Of a DNA stretch of 64,000 bases, positions 1 to 7,539 are shown piece by piece (the stretch's first letter is position 1; the number at the start of each line of letters is the position of its first letter). Origin of the DNA: an uncultured Caldimonas sp. (GTDB lineage: Bacteria; Pseudomonadota; Gammaproteobacteria; Burkholderiales; Burkholderiaceae); the NCBI RefSeq assembly GCF_946480305.1, contig NZ_CAMLJQ010000002.1, positions 62,001-126,000 on the forward strand, given 5' to 3'. The notes beneath the pieces are model-generated. The model was not told where the DNA came from, ran no database searches, and was given only the letters and a program-made list of their open reading frames with translations. The position numbers and the translations under genes were made by a program.

Positions 1-190
1 GCCGGGCCTCGTAGCCGAGGATGTAGCCGTCGCGCGTGAGGCGCTTGACGCGCTCGAGCACCGCGGTGGGTGACAAATGCACGGCTTCGGCGAGTTTCAG
101 GTTCGCTATTCGCCCATCCTGCTGCAGCACGCGCAATATCTTGCGGTCTATCTTGTCGAGATCGTTGAAGTCCCCGGCCACGTTTTTCAT
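1..190 (-). CDS. Lrp/AsnC-family transcriptional regulator (N-terminal part)
   Basis: Partial gene running off the left edge; 63 codons are visible from an ATG at 190. The protein begins MKNVAGDFNDLDKIDRKIL and continues with the winged-helix reading head typical of Lrp/AsnC regulators (LQQDGRIANLKLAEAVHLSP, then TAVLERVKRL). These proteins bind DNA as dimers to octamers and sense amino acids through a C-terminal RAM domain, which lies outside the window. The gene is divergent from putA, with 97 bp between the two starts, so it probably controls putA in response to proline. This fits with the PutA here lacking its own DNA-binding domain. Family assignment is firm; the ligand is inferred from context. 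Confidence 0.9.
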   Translation of the reverse strand, partial: MKNVAGDFNDLDKIDRKILRVLQQDGRIANLKLAEAVHLSPTAVLERVKRLTRDGYILGYEAR

Positions 191-233
191 GCTTGATTTT
201 CCCCCGTCTCCTGCCTATTGAATGGTGAATGAT

Positions 234-258
234 GCTAGGTCAAAGCCCATAACCTAGC
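234..258. promoter_or_regulatory. inverted repeat in the lrp-like/putA intergenic region, candidate operator
   Basis: GCTAGGT at 234-240 and ACCTAGC at 252-258 form a perfect 7-bp inverted repeat with an 11-nt spacer, in the AT-richer gap between the divergent regulator and putA. Position and symmetry suit a site for the Lrp-type regulator or its overlap with the putA promoter. Binding is inferred only from location. Confidence 0.4.
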
Positions 259-287
259 AAGTCATCCAAAACCCTGAGGCATTGACG

Positions 288-3200
288 ATGTCCGCCGAAC
301 TTCATTTCACCCCTGTGGCGCCGCGCATGCGGCTGCCCCGTCCCGACCGCCCGGAGGCGGACGTCGTCCAGGCCCTGCTCGACCGCCCCGCGCTGGCATG
401 GGAGCCCGTGCGCGAGGCCGCCACGCCGTGGGTGGAAGCGGTGCGCGAGCGCCCCGCCCCGTTCTGGGCGATGGAATCGCTGCTGAAGGAATATCCGCTG
501 TCTCGCCCCGAAGGCCTGGCGCTGATGCGGCTGGCCGAGGCGCTGCTGCGCGTGCCGGACGCCGAGACCGCGATGGCGCTCACCGCCGACCAGCTCAGCC
601 GCGCCCGTTTCGACACCCCGTCCGGGGGCCACCACCCGGTGCTGGCGAGCCTGTCGGCCAATGCCATCGCGTTGACCAAGAAGCTGCTGCCGAGCGACGG
701 CGTGCCGCCGGGCATGATCCAGCGGCTGGGCGGCCAGACCGTGGTGGCCGCGGCGGTGCGCGCGCTGCAACTGCTGGGCCGCCAGTTCGTGCTCGGCCGC
801 AACATTGCGGAGGCGCAACGCGAAGCGCAGTCGCAGCGCAGCGACAACGACGCGCTGCGCTTCAGCTTCGACATGCTCGGCGAAGGCGCGCGCACCGAGC
901 ACGATGCCGAGCGCTACCTGGCGTCCTACCGCAACGCGATCGAGCAGATCACCCGGCAGAACCCGGCCGGCAGCCGGCCGGAAAGCGCCGACGGCATCTC
1001 GATCAAGCTGAGCGCGCTGTTCTCCCGGTACGAGGAATCGCAACGCGAGCGCGTGTTCGCAGTGCTGCTGCCGCGCGTGTGGTCGCTGGTGGAACTGGCG
1101 GCCAAAGCGGACATCAACCTCACGATCGACGCCGAGGAAAGCGAGCGACTGGAGCTCTCGCTCGACGTGTTCGAGGCGCTGGCGGCCCGCATCGCGCAGC
1201 GTCATCCGCAATGGCAGGGCTTCGGCCTGGCGCTGCAGGCCTACCAGACCCGCTCGCTCGAAACAGTGCGGGAAGTGGCGCGCATCGCCAAGGCGTACCA
1301 GCTGCGGCTGATGGTGCGGCTCGTGAAAGGCGCCTACTGGGACGGCGAGATCAAGCGCGCCCAGGAGCTGGGCCTGGCCGGCTACCCGGTGTTCACGCAC
1401 AAGCAGCACACCGACCTCGCCTACCTGGCCTGCGCACGCGAGCTGCTCGACCATGCGCCGCAGATCTACCCGCAATTCGCCACGCACAACGCGGGCACGA
1501 TCGCGGCCATCCTGCAACTCGCGCGAGAGCGGGGCGCGGCGTTCGAGATGCAGCGCCTGCACGGCATGGGCGAAGGCCTGTACCGCGAAGTGCTCAAGCG
1601 CGAGAAGGTGCCGCTGCGCATCTATGCGCCGGTCGGCGAGCATCGCGACCTGCTGGCCTACCTGGTGCGCCGCCTGCTTGAAAACGGCGCCAACTCGTCG
1701 TTCGTGCACCAGCTCGCCGACGAGAACGTGACGCCCGCAGCGCTGCTGGAGTCCCCGTTCAGGCTGCAGCCCGAGCCCAGCCTGCCGCTGCCGGCGGCGC
1801 TGTACGGCGAGGGCCGCCGCAACTCCATGGGCGTGGACCTGGCCTGCGCGGCCGACCGCGAGCCGCTGTTTCATGCGGCCGAGCAGACGCAGGTGCCTGC
1901 GGTGCGCGAACACACCACCGAAGAAGCCCGGGCCGCGATGCAGATGCTGAGCACCGGCTTTGCGCGCTGGTCGGCCACGCCGGCCAGCGAACGGGCCGCC
2001 ACGCTGCACCGTGCGGCCGACGCGCTGGAAGCCGCGACCGCCGAGTTCTGCGGCCTGCTCGTGCGCGAGGCCCACAAGGTGATGGCCGACGCGGTGCCCG
2101 AGGTGCGCGAGGCGGTCGACTTCCTGCGCTATTACGCCGAGCAGGCGCGGCGCCAGGCCGACGATGCAGCGCACGCAGCGCTGCGCGGCCGCGGCGTGTT
2201 CGTCTGCATCAGCCCGTGGAACTTCCCGCTCGCGATCTTCACGGGGCAGGTCGCGGCCGCGCTGGTGGCCGGCAACACGGTAGCGGCCAAGCCGGCCGAG
2301 CAGACGCCGGCCGTGGCGCTGCGCATGGTCGAGCTGCTGCATCGCAGCGGCGTGCCGGCCGATGCGCTGCAACTGCTGCATGGCCCCGGTGAAACCGTGG
2401 GCGCGGCGCTGGTCGGCGACCCGCATTGCGCCGGTGTGGCGTTCACCGGCTCGACCCAGGTCGCCAAGCTGATCCAGCGCAATCTCGCCGAGAAAGACGG
2501 CCCGCTCGTGCCATTGATCGCGGAAACCGGCGGCATCAACGCAATGGTCGTTGACTCCACCGCGCTGGCCGAGCAGGTGGTCGATGCGGTGGTGCAAAGC
2601 GCGTTCCGCTCCACCGGGCAGCGCTGCTCGGCATTGCGGCTGCTGTGCGTGCACGAGCGCATCGCCGACGGGCTGATCGAGATGCTGACCGGCGCGATGC
2701 ACGAATTGGTGGTGGGCGACCCGGTGCAATGGCGCACCGACATCGGGCCCGTGATCGATGCAGAGGCGCATGAACACCTGTCGCGCCAGGTGCGCCGGCT
2801 CGATGCCGAGGCCCGGTTGATCGCGCGCACCCCGGTGCCCGGCGGCCTGCGCGGCCACTACATCGCCCCGGTGGCCTATGAACTCAGGCGCATCGACGAT
2901 GTGCAGCAGGAGATTTTCGGCCCCGTGCTGCACGTGGTGCGCTGGGGCTCGGGCGAGCTGCCCACCGTGGAAGCGGTGATCGACCGCATCAATGCGCTCG
3001 GCTATGGCCTGACGCTCGGCGTGCAGACGCGCATCGACGGTCGCGCCCAGCACATCGCCCGGCGCGCCCGCATCGGCAACGTCTACGTCAACCGCAACAT
3101 GATCGGCGCGGTGGTGGGCGTGCAACCGTTCGGCGGCGAAGGGCTGAGCGGCACCGGCCCCAAGGCGGGCGGGCCGCACTACTTGTCCAGGTTCTGCGCG

Positions 3201-4010
3201 GCAACCGCGACGGCCCCCGCCTTGCTCACCTGCACGGCACAGCCGGCCTCCGCCGCACCGCAGATGACGGCGGCAGACGCGGCCAGCCTGATGCGCACGC
3301 TGCAGCGCGGCCACGCGCTGTGGGAAGAGCAGCCGGTGGCCGAGCGCGCTGCGGCGCTGCGCCGGGCGGCAGACAGGCTGGAAGCACAAGCCGGGGAGCT
3401 CGGTGCGCTGCGGGCACGCGAAACGCAGCAACCGGTGGCCGACGCGGCGCAGGACGTTCGCGCAGCGATCGACGCGTTGCGCCGGTGCGCAACGCAGGTG
3501 TCGCACCGCCTCGCGTCACAAGCGCTGCCGGGCCCCACCGGGGAGTCGAACGAATTGCACTTGCGCGGGCGGGGCGTGTTCGTCTGCATCGGTGCTGCGC
3601 AGGCCGCTTACTCGGCCGCGGTCGAGCAGGTCGCCGTTGCGCTGATGGCGGGCAATGCGGTGGCTGCCGTGTTCAGTGCGCAGCAGTCGGACTCGGCACA
3701 GCAGCTAGTGCGTTCGCTGCAAGACGCGGGCGTGCCGCCCGATGCACTGCGACTGGTGCTCGAACCGGGCGACGGCAGCCAGACGGCCCTGTTGCAGGAC
3801 ACGCTGTGCAGCGGCGTCGCGGTGGCGGGCACGTTGGACGCGGCCCGGCGGATCCAGCGGCTGCTGGCCGGGGCGGCGGGGCCCATCGTGCCGCTGGTGA
3901 CGGAGGCCGGCAGTGCGCAGGAGCTGGTGCGCTTCTGCTGCGAGCAGACGGTGACCGTGAACACGGCCGCGGCAGGCGGCAACGCGACGCTGCTGGCCGG
4001 TGGCCACTGA
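288..4010 (+). CDS. putA: bifunctional proline dehydrogenase / L-glutamate-gamma-semialdehyde dehydrogenase PutA
   Basis: A 1240-aa enzyme oxidising proline to glutamate: an FAD proline dehydrogenase makes P5C, then an NAD-dependent aldehyde dehydrogenase makes glutamate. The PRODH barrel lies at about residues 175-470 (RLMVRLVKGAYWDGEIKRA). The ALDH domain spans about 560-1000, with FTGSTQVAK, ETGG and the catalytic Cys780 in STGQRCSALR. A degenerate ALDH-like C-terminal domain follows, containing a second RGRGVFVCI segment. The N-terminus (MSAELHFTPV) has no ribbon-helix-helix domain, so this PutA should not repress its own gene as the E. coli protein does. The ATG at 288 is preferred over an in-frame TTG six bases upstream. 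Transcribed divergently from the Lrp-type gene; proC follows 16 bp later. Confidence 0.97.
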   Translation: MSAELHFTPVAPRMRLPRPDRPEADVVQALLDRPALAWEPVREAATPWVEAVRERPAPFWAMESLLKEYPLSRPEGLALMRLAEALLRVPDAETAMALTADQLSRARFDTPSGGHHPVLASLSANAIALTKKLLPSDGVPPGMIQRLGGQTVVAAAVRALQLLGRQFVLGRNIAEAQREAQSQRSDNDALRFSFDMLGEGARTEHDAERYLASYRNAIEQITRQNPAGSRPESADGISIKLSALFSRYEESQRERVFAVLLPRVWSLVELAAKADINLTIDAEESERLELSLDVFEALAARIAQRHPQWQGFGLALQAYQTRSLETVREVARIAKAYQLRLMVRLVKGAYWDGEIKRAQELGLAGYPVFTHKQHTDLAYLACARELLDHAPQIYPQFATHNAGTIAAILQLARERGAAFEMQRLHGMGEGLYREVLKREKVPLRIYAPVGEHRDLLAYLVRRLLENGANSSFVHQLADENVTPAALLESPFRLQPEPSLPLPAALYGEGRRNSMGVDLACAADREPLFHAAEQTQVPAVREHTTEEARAAMQMLSTGFARWSATPASERAATLHRAADALEAATAEFCGLLVREAHKVMADAVPEVREAVDFLRYYAEQARRQADDAAHAALRGRGVFVCISPWNFPLAIFTGQVAAALVAGNTVAAKPAEQTPAVALRMVELLHRSGVPADALQLLHGPGETVGAALVGDPHCAGVAFTGSTQVAKLIQRNLAEKDGPLVPLIAETGGINAMVVDSTALAEQVVDAVVQSAFRSTGQRCSALRLLCVHERIADGLIEMLTGAMHELVVGDPVQWRTDIGPVIDAEAHEHLSRQVRRLDAEARLIARTPVPGGLRGHYIAPVAYELRRIDDVQQEIFGPVLHVVRWGSGELPTVEAVIDRINALGYGLTLGVQTRIDGRAQHIARRARIGNVYVNRNMIGAVVGVQPFGGEGLSGTGPKAGGPHYLSRFCAATATAPALLTCTAQPASAAPQMTAADAASLMRTLQRGHALWEEQPVAERAAALRRAADRLEAQAGELGALRARETQQPVADAAQDVRAAIDALRRCATQVSHRLASQALPGPTGESNELHLRGRGVFVCIGAAQAAYSAAVEQVAVALMAGNAVAAVFSAQQSDSAQQLVRSLQDAGVPPDALRLVLEPGDGSQTALLQDTLCSGVAVAGTLDAARRIQRLLAGAAGPIVPLVTEAGSAQELVRFCCEQTVTVNTAAAGGNATLLAGGH

Positions 4011-4026
4011 TCCGTACACTGCCGGC

Positions 4027-4842
4027 ATGAACACCTCTGCAATTGCCTTCATCGGGGGCGGCAACATGGCCTCCGCGATCATCGGCGGGCTGCGCGCGAG
4101 CGGCCGGCCGGCCACCGACCTGATCGTCGTCGAACCCAACGCCGACCAGCGCGCACGCCTGGCACAGGAGCACGGCGTGCAGGCGCAGGAAGCCGCCGGG
4201 GCGGAGCTGGCGCGCGCCGACACCGTCGTGTGGGCGGTCAAGCCGCAGCTGTTCAAGGCCGCCGCCGCGCCCTGTGCCGCGCATGTGGCTGCGGCCTTGC
4301 ACCTGAGCGTGATGGCCGGCATCCGCAGCGAGGCCATCGTCGCGGCCACCGGCAGCGCGCGTGTGGTGCGCACGATGCCGAACACGCCGGCATTGATCGG
4401 CCAGGGCATCTCCGGGCTGTACGCGCGGGCGGAGGTGACGCCTGCCGAGCGCGATGCGATCGACGAATTGCTCGCACCCACCGGCCGCACGGTATGGGTG
4501 GCGCAGGAGGCGGACCTCGATGCCGTGACGGCGCTCTCGGGGTCGGGGCCGGCGTATGTCTTCTACTTCATCGAAGCGATGATCGAGGCGGCACAGGCGA
4601 TGGGCTTGAGCGCGGAGCAGGGCAAGCAGCTGGCGCTGGCCACCTTTGCCGGCGCGACCGAACTGGCACAGCGCTCCGCCGAACCGCCGCAGGTGCTGCG
4701 CGATCGGGTCACGTCGAAGGGGGGCACCACGTATGCAGCGCTTACCTCGATGGAAGCGAGCGGCATCAAGCCGGCGTTCGTGAAGGCGATGCAGGCGGCG
4801 CAGCAACGCGCGAAGGAGTTGGGGGACGAGTTCGGCAGTTGA
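4027..4842 (+). CDS. proC: pyrroline-5-carboxylate reductase
   Basis: A 271-aa cytosolic enzyme for the last step of proline synthesis, NAD(P)H-dependent reduction of P5C to proline. The N-terminus carries the Rossmann dinucleotide motif AFIGGGNMASAIIGGL. The C-terminal half has the family signature region (LSGSGPAYVFYFIEAM, then VTSKGGTTYAAL). The ATG at 4027 is taken because an upstream in-frame GTG at 4000 lies inside the end of putA and would add ten unconserved residues. Only 16 bp separate it from putA, so the catabolic and biosynthetic genes may share a transcript, which is functionally odd unless proC also has its own promoter. Confidence 0.95.
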   Translation: MNTSAIAFIGGGNMASAIIGGLRASGRPATDLIVVEPNADQRARLAQEHGVQAQEAAGAELARADTVVWAVKPQLFKAAAAPCAAHVAAALHLSVMAGIRSEAIVAATGSARVVRTMPNTPALIGQGISGLYARAEVTPAERDAIDELLAPTGRTVWVAQEADLDAVTALSGSGPAYVFYFIEAMIEAAQAMGLSAEQGKQLALATFAGATELAQRSAEPPQVLRDRVTSKGGTTYAALTSMEASGIKPAFVKAMQAAQQRAKELGDEFGS

Positions 4843-5151
4843 ACGACCACCCCCTACGCGCTTCGCGGCTTGCAGCCCGCGCCGCTCCAGGACGGAGCGG
4901 CTCTTCGCCAGGCATGGACGGTCCGCAGGGACCGTCCATGTCCGGGCTCAGCCCCCTCGAGGGGGCGACGCTGGCGGACCGGCAAAGCCGGATCCGCGGC
5001 GTCACTCGGGCTGGTCCGGTTCGCACGCGACTGCCTTGCGCACCGCGGCCGTTCACACGTGCGTGGCATGGCCGACAAAGCGGCGCGCCCGACCGCTTGT
5101 GTGCGGGCAGGCGCGCCGGCAGCACGGTGCCGTGCCGCGTGACAGCGTCGA
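4843..5151. repeat. non-coding intergenic stretch packed with hairpins
   Basis: This 309-bp gap lies between the convergent proC and PEP-CTERM genes and shows no convincing gene. It contains four inverted repeats in succession: 4882-4900 (7-bp stem, CCGCTCC), 4913-4940 (perfect 12-bp stem, CATGGACGGTCC, 4-nt loop), 4951-4966 (GCCCCCTCGAGGGGGC, perfect palindrome) and 4974-4997 (about 10 bp with one bulge, loop AAA). None ends in a clear T tract. A block of this style, with CCCCCTCGAGGGGG at its core, resembles intergenic repeats seen in other comamonad-like genomes. It may act as a bidirectional terminator or mRNA-stabilising structure. Confidence 0.6.
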
Positions 5152-5664
5152 TCAATCTTTCATGCGGCGGCGCGAGAGCACCAGCACCATCATCAGGCCC
5201 GCGAGCAGCAGCGCGTAGGTTTCGGGCTCGGGCACGGCGGACACCAGGCTGTAGAGGCCGCCCAGGCCGAGGCCGGTGCCGCTCACGAGGTAGTAGTAGT
5301 GGCCCGCGGCGAGATCGGCGAACGTGGTGGGCGACGTGCCGGTGGTGCCGTCGAAGCTGAACGAGCCGATCAGCGCATCGGGACCGAACACGTCCTTGAA
5401 CAGCGAGACGGTGCCGCCCGCAATGTCGAACATGCCGGGGATGCCGACCGTGGCGGCCGAGGCGAACAGCGTAGTGGGCGCGGCAAGGCTGAACAGGAAC
5501 GCGTCCTGGAACGAGCCGGGAGCGACCACGTTGCCGCCGGTTTCCACCATGTCGTGTGCGCCCCAGTCGCCGGGGCCGGGAATCGGGCTCGCGACGGCCG
5601 TTGCCACTGCGGCGGAAAGACCCACCGCCACGAGCGCTTGCTTGAGCATGCGTACCAACTTCAT
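5152..5664 (-). CDS. PEP-CTERM sorting-domain protein (FxDxF-like)
   Basis: A 170-aa exported protein. It has a signal peptide (MKLVRMLKQALVAVGLSAAV, cleavage near ATAVA-SP) and a C-terminal PEP-CTERM signal: VPEPETYALLLAGLMMV followed by the basic tail SRRRMKD. Exosortase cleaves such proteins at the PEP motif and anchors or releases them at the cell surface, usually along with exopolysaccharide. The middle contains the block FQDAFLFSLAAPTT, resembling the FxDxF subgroup. The role of the mature protein is unknown. A second PEP-CTERM protein is encoded at 36353-37180; no exosortase gene is in this window. Confidence 0.85.
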   Translation of the reverse strand: MKLVRMLKQALVAVGLSAAVATAVASPIPGPGDWGAHDMVETGGNVVAPGSFQDAFLFSLAAPTTLFASAATVGIPGMFDIAGGTVSLFKDVFGPDALIGSFSFDGTTGTSPTTFADLAAGHYYYLVSGTGLGLGGLYSLVSAVPEPETYALLLAGLMMVLVLSRRRMKD

Positions 5665-5876
5665 CTTGCACTCCCTGCAAATGTTGAGGCGGGTGGCTTA
5701 CCGCAAGGGTTGTGCCAACACCTGATTCACCATTGAAGGGCGGATTGCATCGAGCGTCGCCAAAGATGCGACGGAACCACCGGCCATTGCGCGGCCGTCA
5801 ACAAGAATGCGATACAGCCGGCGACACGGAGAGCGGCCAGCGTGGTGCGCCGCAGCGATCTCGTGCGATCAGGGGT

Positions 5877-6737
5877 TCACGCGAGGCCTGCGACCACCCC
5901 GGCGAACACCGCCAAACCCACCCAGTGGTTGAGCTTGAACGCGCGGAAGCACCCGTCGCGGTCGCGGCGGCGGATCAGCTGGAAGTGCCAGGCGATCTGC
6001 GCAGCGGCGGCCGCGAGCCCGACAGCGTAGGGCCACCCCAGCCCGAGCTGCCACCCGATGCCGCCCCAGACAGCCAGGTAGCTGCCGTACAAGGCCATCA
6101 CGGCCGCCACGTCGAAGCGGCCGAAAGTGATCGCCGAGGTGCGGATGCCGATCCTGAGGTCATCTTCCCGGTCCACCATCGCGTACTCGGTGTCGTAGGC
6201 CACCACCCAGAACAGGTTGCCGAGCAACAGCAGCCATGCCAGAGGCGGCACCTGCTGCTGCACGGCGGCAAACGCCATCGGGATGCCGAAGCTGAAGGCC
6301 ACGCCCAGCACGGCCTGCGGCATCGAGAAGAAGCGCTTGGTGAACGGATAGACGATGGTGACCGCCAACGCGACCACCGACCACAGCACGGTCGGCACGT
6401 TGGTGGTGAGCACAAGCGCGAACGCCACGAGTGCCAGCACCGCACCGACGCCCAGCGCCTCGCGCACCGACACCGCGCCGCTCGTGACGGGCCGCTGCGT
6501 GGTGCGGGCGACGTGGCGGTCGAAGTCGCGGTCGGCCACGTCGTTGACGGCGCAGCCGGCCGAGCGCATCAGGAAGGTGCCGAGCGTGAACACCGCCAGC
6601 AGGTGCCAGCCGGGGAAGCCTCCCGCGGCGATCCACAGCGCGGCGAGCGTCGGCCACAGCAGCAGCAGCGTGCCGACGGGCTTGTCCCAGCGGATGAGTT
6701 GCAGATAGAGCGGAAACTTGAGGCGCAGCGCGGTCAT
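5877..6737 (-). CDS. ubiA: 4-hydroxybenzoate polyprenyltransferase
   Basis: A 286-aa integral membrane prenyltransferase that attaches the polyprenyl tail to 4-hydroxybenzoate in ubiquinone synthesis. Both aspartate-rich motifs are visible: [19 protein letters not shown] and [17 protein letters not shown], in a chain of about eight or nine hydrophobic segments. The start [20 protein letters not shown] at 6737 matches the family; the reading frame continues upstream without homology. In related genomes ubiA, dps, oxyR and recG lie close together, and here two extra genes (CigR-like and reverse transcriptase) sit between ubiA and dps. Confidence 0.95.
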   Translation of the reverse strand: MTALRLKFPLYLQLIRWDKPVGTLLLLWPTLAALWIAAGGFPGWHLLAVFTLGTFLMRSAGCAVNDVADRDFDRHVARTTQRPVTSGAVSVREALGVGAVLALVAFALVLTTNVPTVLWSVVALAVTIVYPFTKRFFSMPQAVLGVAFSFGIPMAFAAVQQQVPPLAWLLLLGNLFWVVAYDTEYAMVDREDDLRIGIRTSAITFGRFDVAAVMALYGSYLAVWGGIGWQLGLGWPYAVGLAAAAAQIAWHFQLIRRRDRDGCFRAFKLNHWVGLAVFAGVVAGLA

Positions 6738-6819
6738 GGCGCGAAGTGTAGGCGCCGTGCCGCGGTGCCAGGCGCGCCGGCACGCCTGCCGCTGCACCGG
6801 CCCTGCAGGGGTCTGCAGC

Positions 6820-7314
6820 TCAGAACACGTCGAACAGCACGTCCGCAATGATCAGCGTTGCAATGGCCACCAGCACCAGGTCCGTGCCCACGACCCGCCA
6901 TTCGTAGCCGGGGTGCACCGGCAGCCGCGCCACCAGTGCAGGGGGGGCCATCTTCTTGGCGATGCCTGGAGGCAGCGGCTTGCCGCGGGCGAGGTTCTTG
7001 CGGATACCGGGTGGCAGCGCCTGGTGGCTGCCCTGCTGGATGCCGACCTCGATGGCGAGACTGCGCGCGGCCGACACGCTGATCCCCGCAGTGACCAGCG
7101 TGCCCGCGGTACTCGCCGCCGCCTTGGAAGAACCCCGGGCGTCCTGGTGCTTGTCGGCGCCTTTGCCCGATTTGCCCTGCCCGCCCTTCGCGCGGCCCTC
7201 GTCGTGCGCCTTGTCTTTGCCCTTGCCTTCCGGCGGGGCGGCCCAGGTCACGACCCCGGGCAACACCAGCAGCGCCGCGGCCCACAGCCGGCGCCGACTC
7301 GCATTCGCGTTCAT
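6820..7314 (-). CDS. CigR-like (RcnB-related) envelope protein
   Basis: A 164-aa protein with a signal peptide ([20 protein letters not shown], cleavage near TWAAP). A lysine/glycine-rich low-complexity stretch ([20 protein letters not shown]) follows, then the paired motif [20 protein letters not shown] characteristic of CigR/RcnB-type proteins, and a C-terminal hydrophobic helix ([18 protein letters not shown]). Salmonella CigR is described as an anti-virulence regulator located in the membrane; the function here is unknown. The gene lies between ubiA and the palindromic element at 7337-7513. It is on the same strand as the reverse transcriptase and could be read through from it. Confidence 0.7.
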   Translation of the reverse strand: MNANASRRRLWAAALLVLPGVVTWAAPPEGKGKDKAHDEGRAKGGQGKSGKGADKHQDARGSSKAAASTAGTLVTAGISVSAARSLAIEVGIQQGSHQALPPGIRKNLARGKPLPPGIAKKMAPPALVARLPVHPGYEWRVVGTDLVLVAIATLIIADVLFDVF

Positions 7315-7336
7315 CGGTCCTCCTTTCGTGGGGACC

Positions 7337-7513
7337 AGGGCCTGTTCACACTACGGAGGGCTGATGCGTTGGTGCCCGAAGGGAGCGCGCCTGCCAGGGC
7401 GCAGCGCGTCGTTGGGCTCCTCGCCCAGGCGGCCAGCCTGGGCAGCGTCGCCCGCCTGGCTCTGCGCCCTGGCAGGCACGCTCGCACAGCCCTCCGTAGT
7501 GTGAACAGGCCCT
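7337..7513. repeat. 177-bp full-length palindromic element with 27-bp perfect terminal inverted repeats (MITE-like)
   Basis: The first 27 bases (7337-7363, beginning AGGGCCTGTTCACACTAC) are the exact reverse complement of the last 27 (7487-7513). Inside, TGCCAGGGCGCAG near 7392 pairs with its complement near 7466. The centre folds into an 8-bp hairpin (GCCCAGGC, 7423-7443). Almost the whole element can therefore form one long stem, with about 17 unpaired bases on the left side. It codes for nothing evident. It lies 26 bp beyond the stop of the reverse-transcriptase gene and 22 bp before the CigR-like start. A non-autonomous transposable element is the simplest reading; a target-site duplication is not obvious. 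A structured transcript end is the alternative. Confidence 0.8.
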
Positions 7514-7539
7514 AATCCCACGGAAACGATGGCACGAGT

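Noticed and set aside
240..3506. 1088-codon open frame on the minus strand opposite putA
   Set aside because: It is the antisense of a clear, complete putA. The sequence is arginine/alanine/histidine-rich with no domain, as expected for a shadow frame in GC-rich DNA.
6820..7314. CigR-like protein as effector of a retron with the neighbouring RT
   Set aside because: It has a C-terminal membrane helix as some retron effectors do, but it belongs to a family known without RTs, has a signal peptide and is separated from the RT by the palindromic element. Kept only as an unproven possibility.
7337..7513. Integron attC site or group II intron end next to the RT
   Set aside because: The element is longer and far more symmetric than an attC site, no integrase or cassette array is present, and no domain V-like GAAA-tetraloop structure of an intron could be seen.
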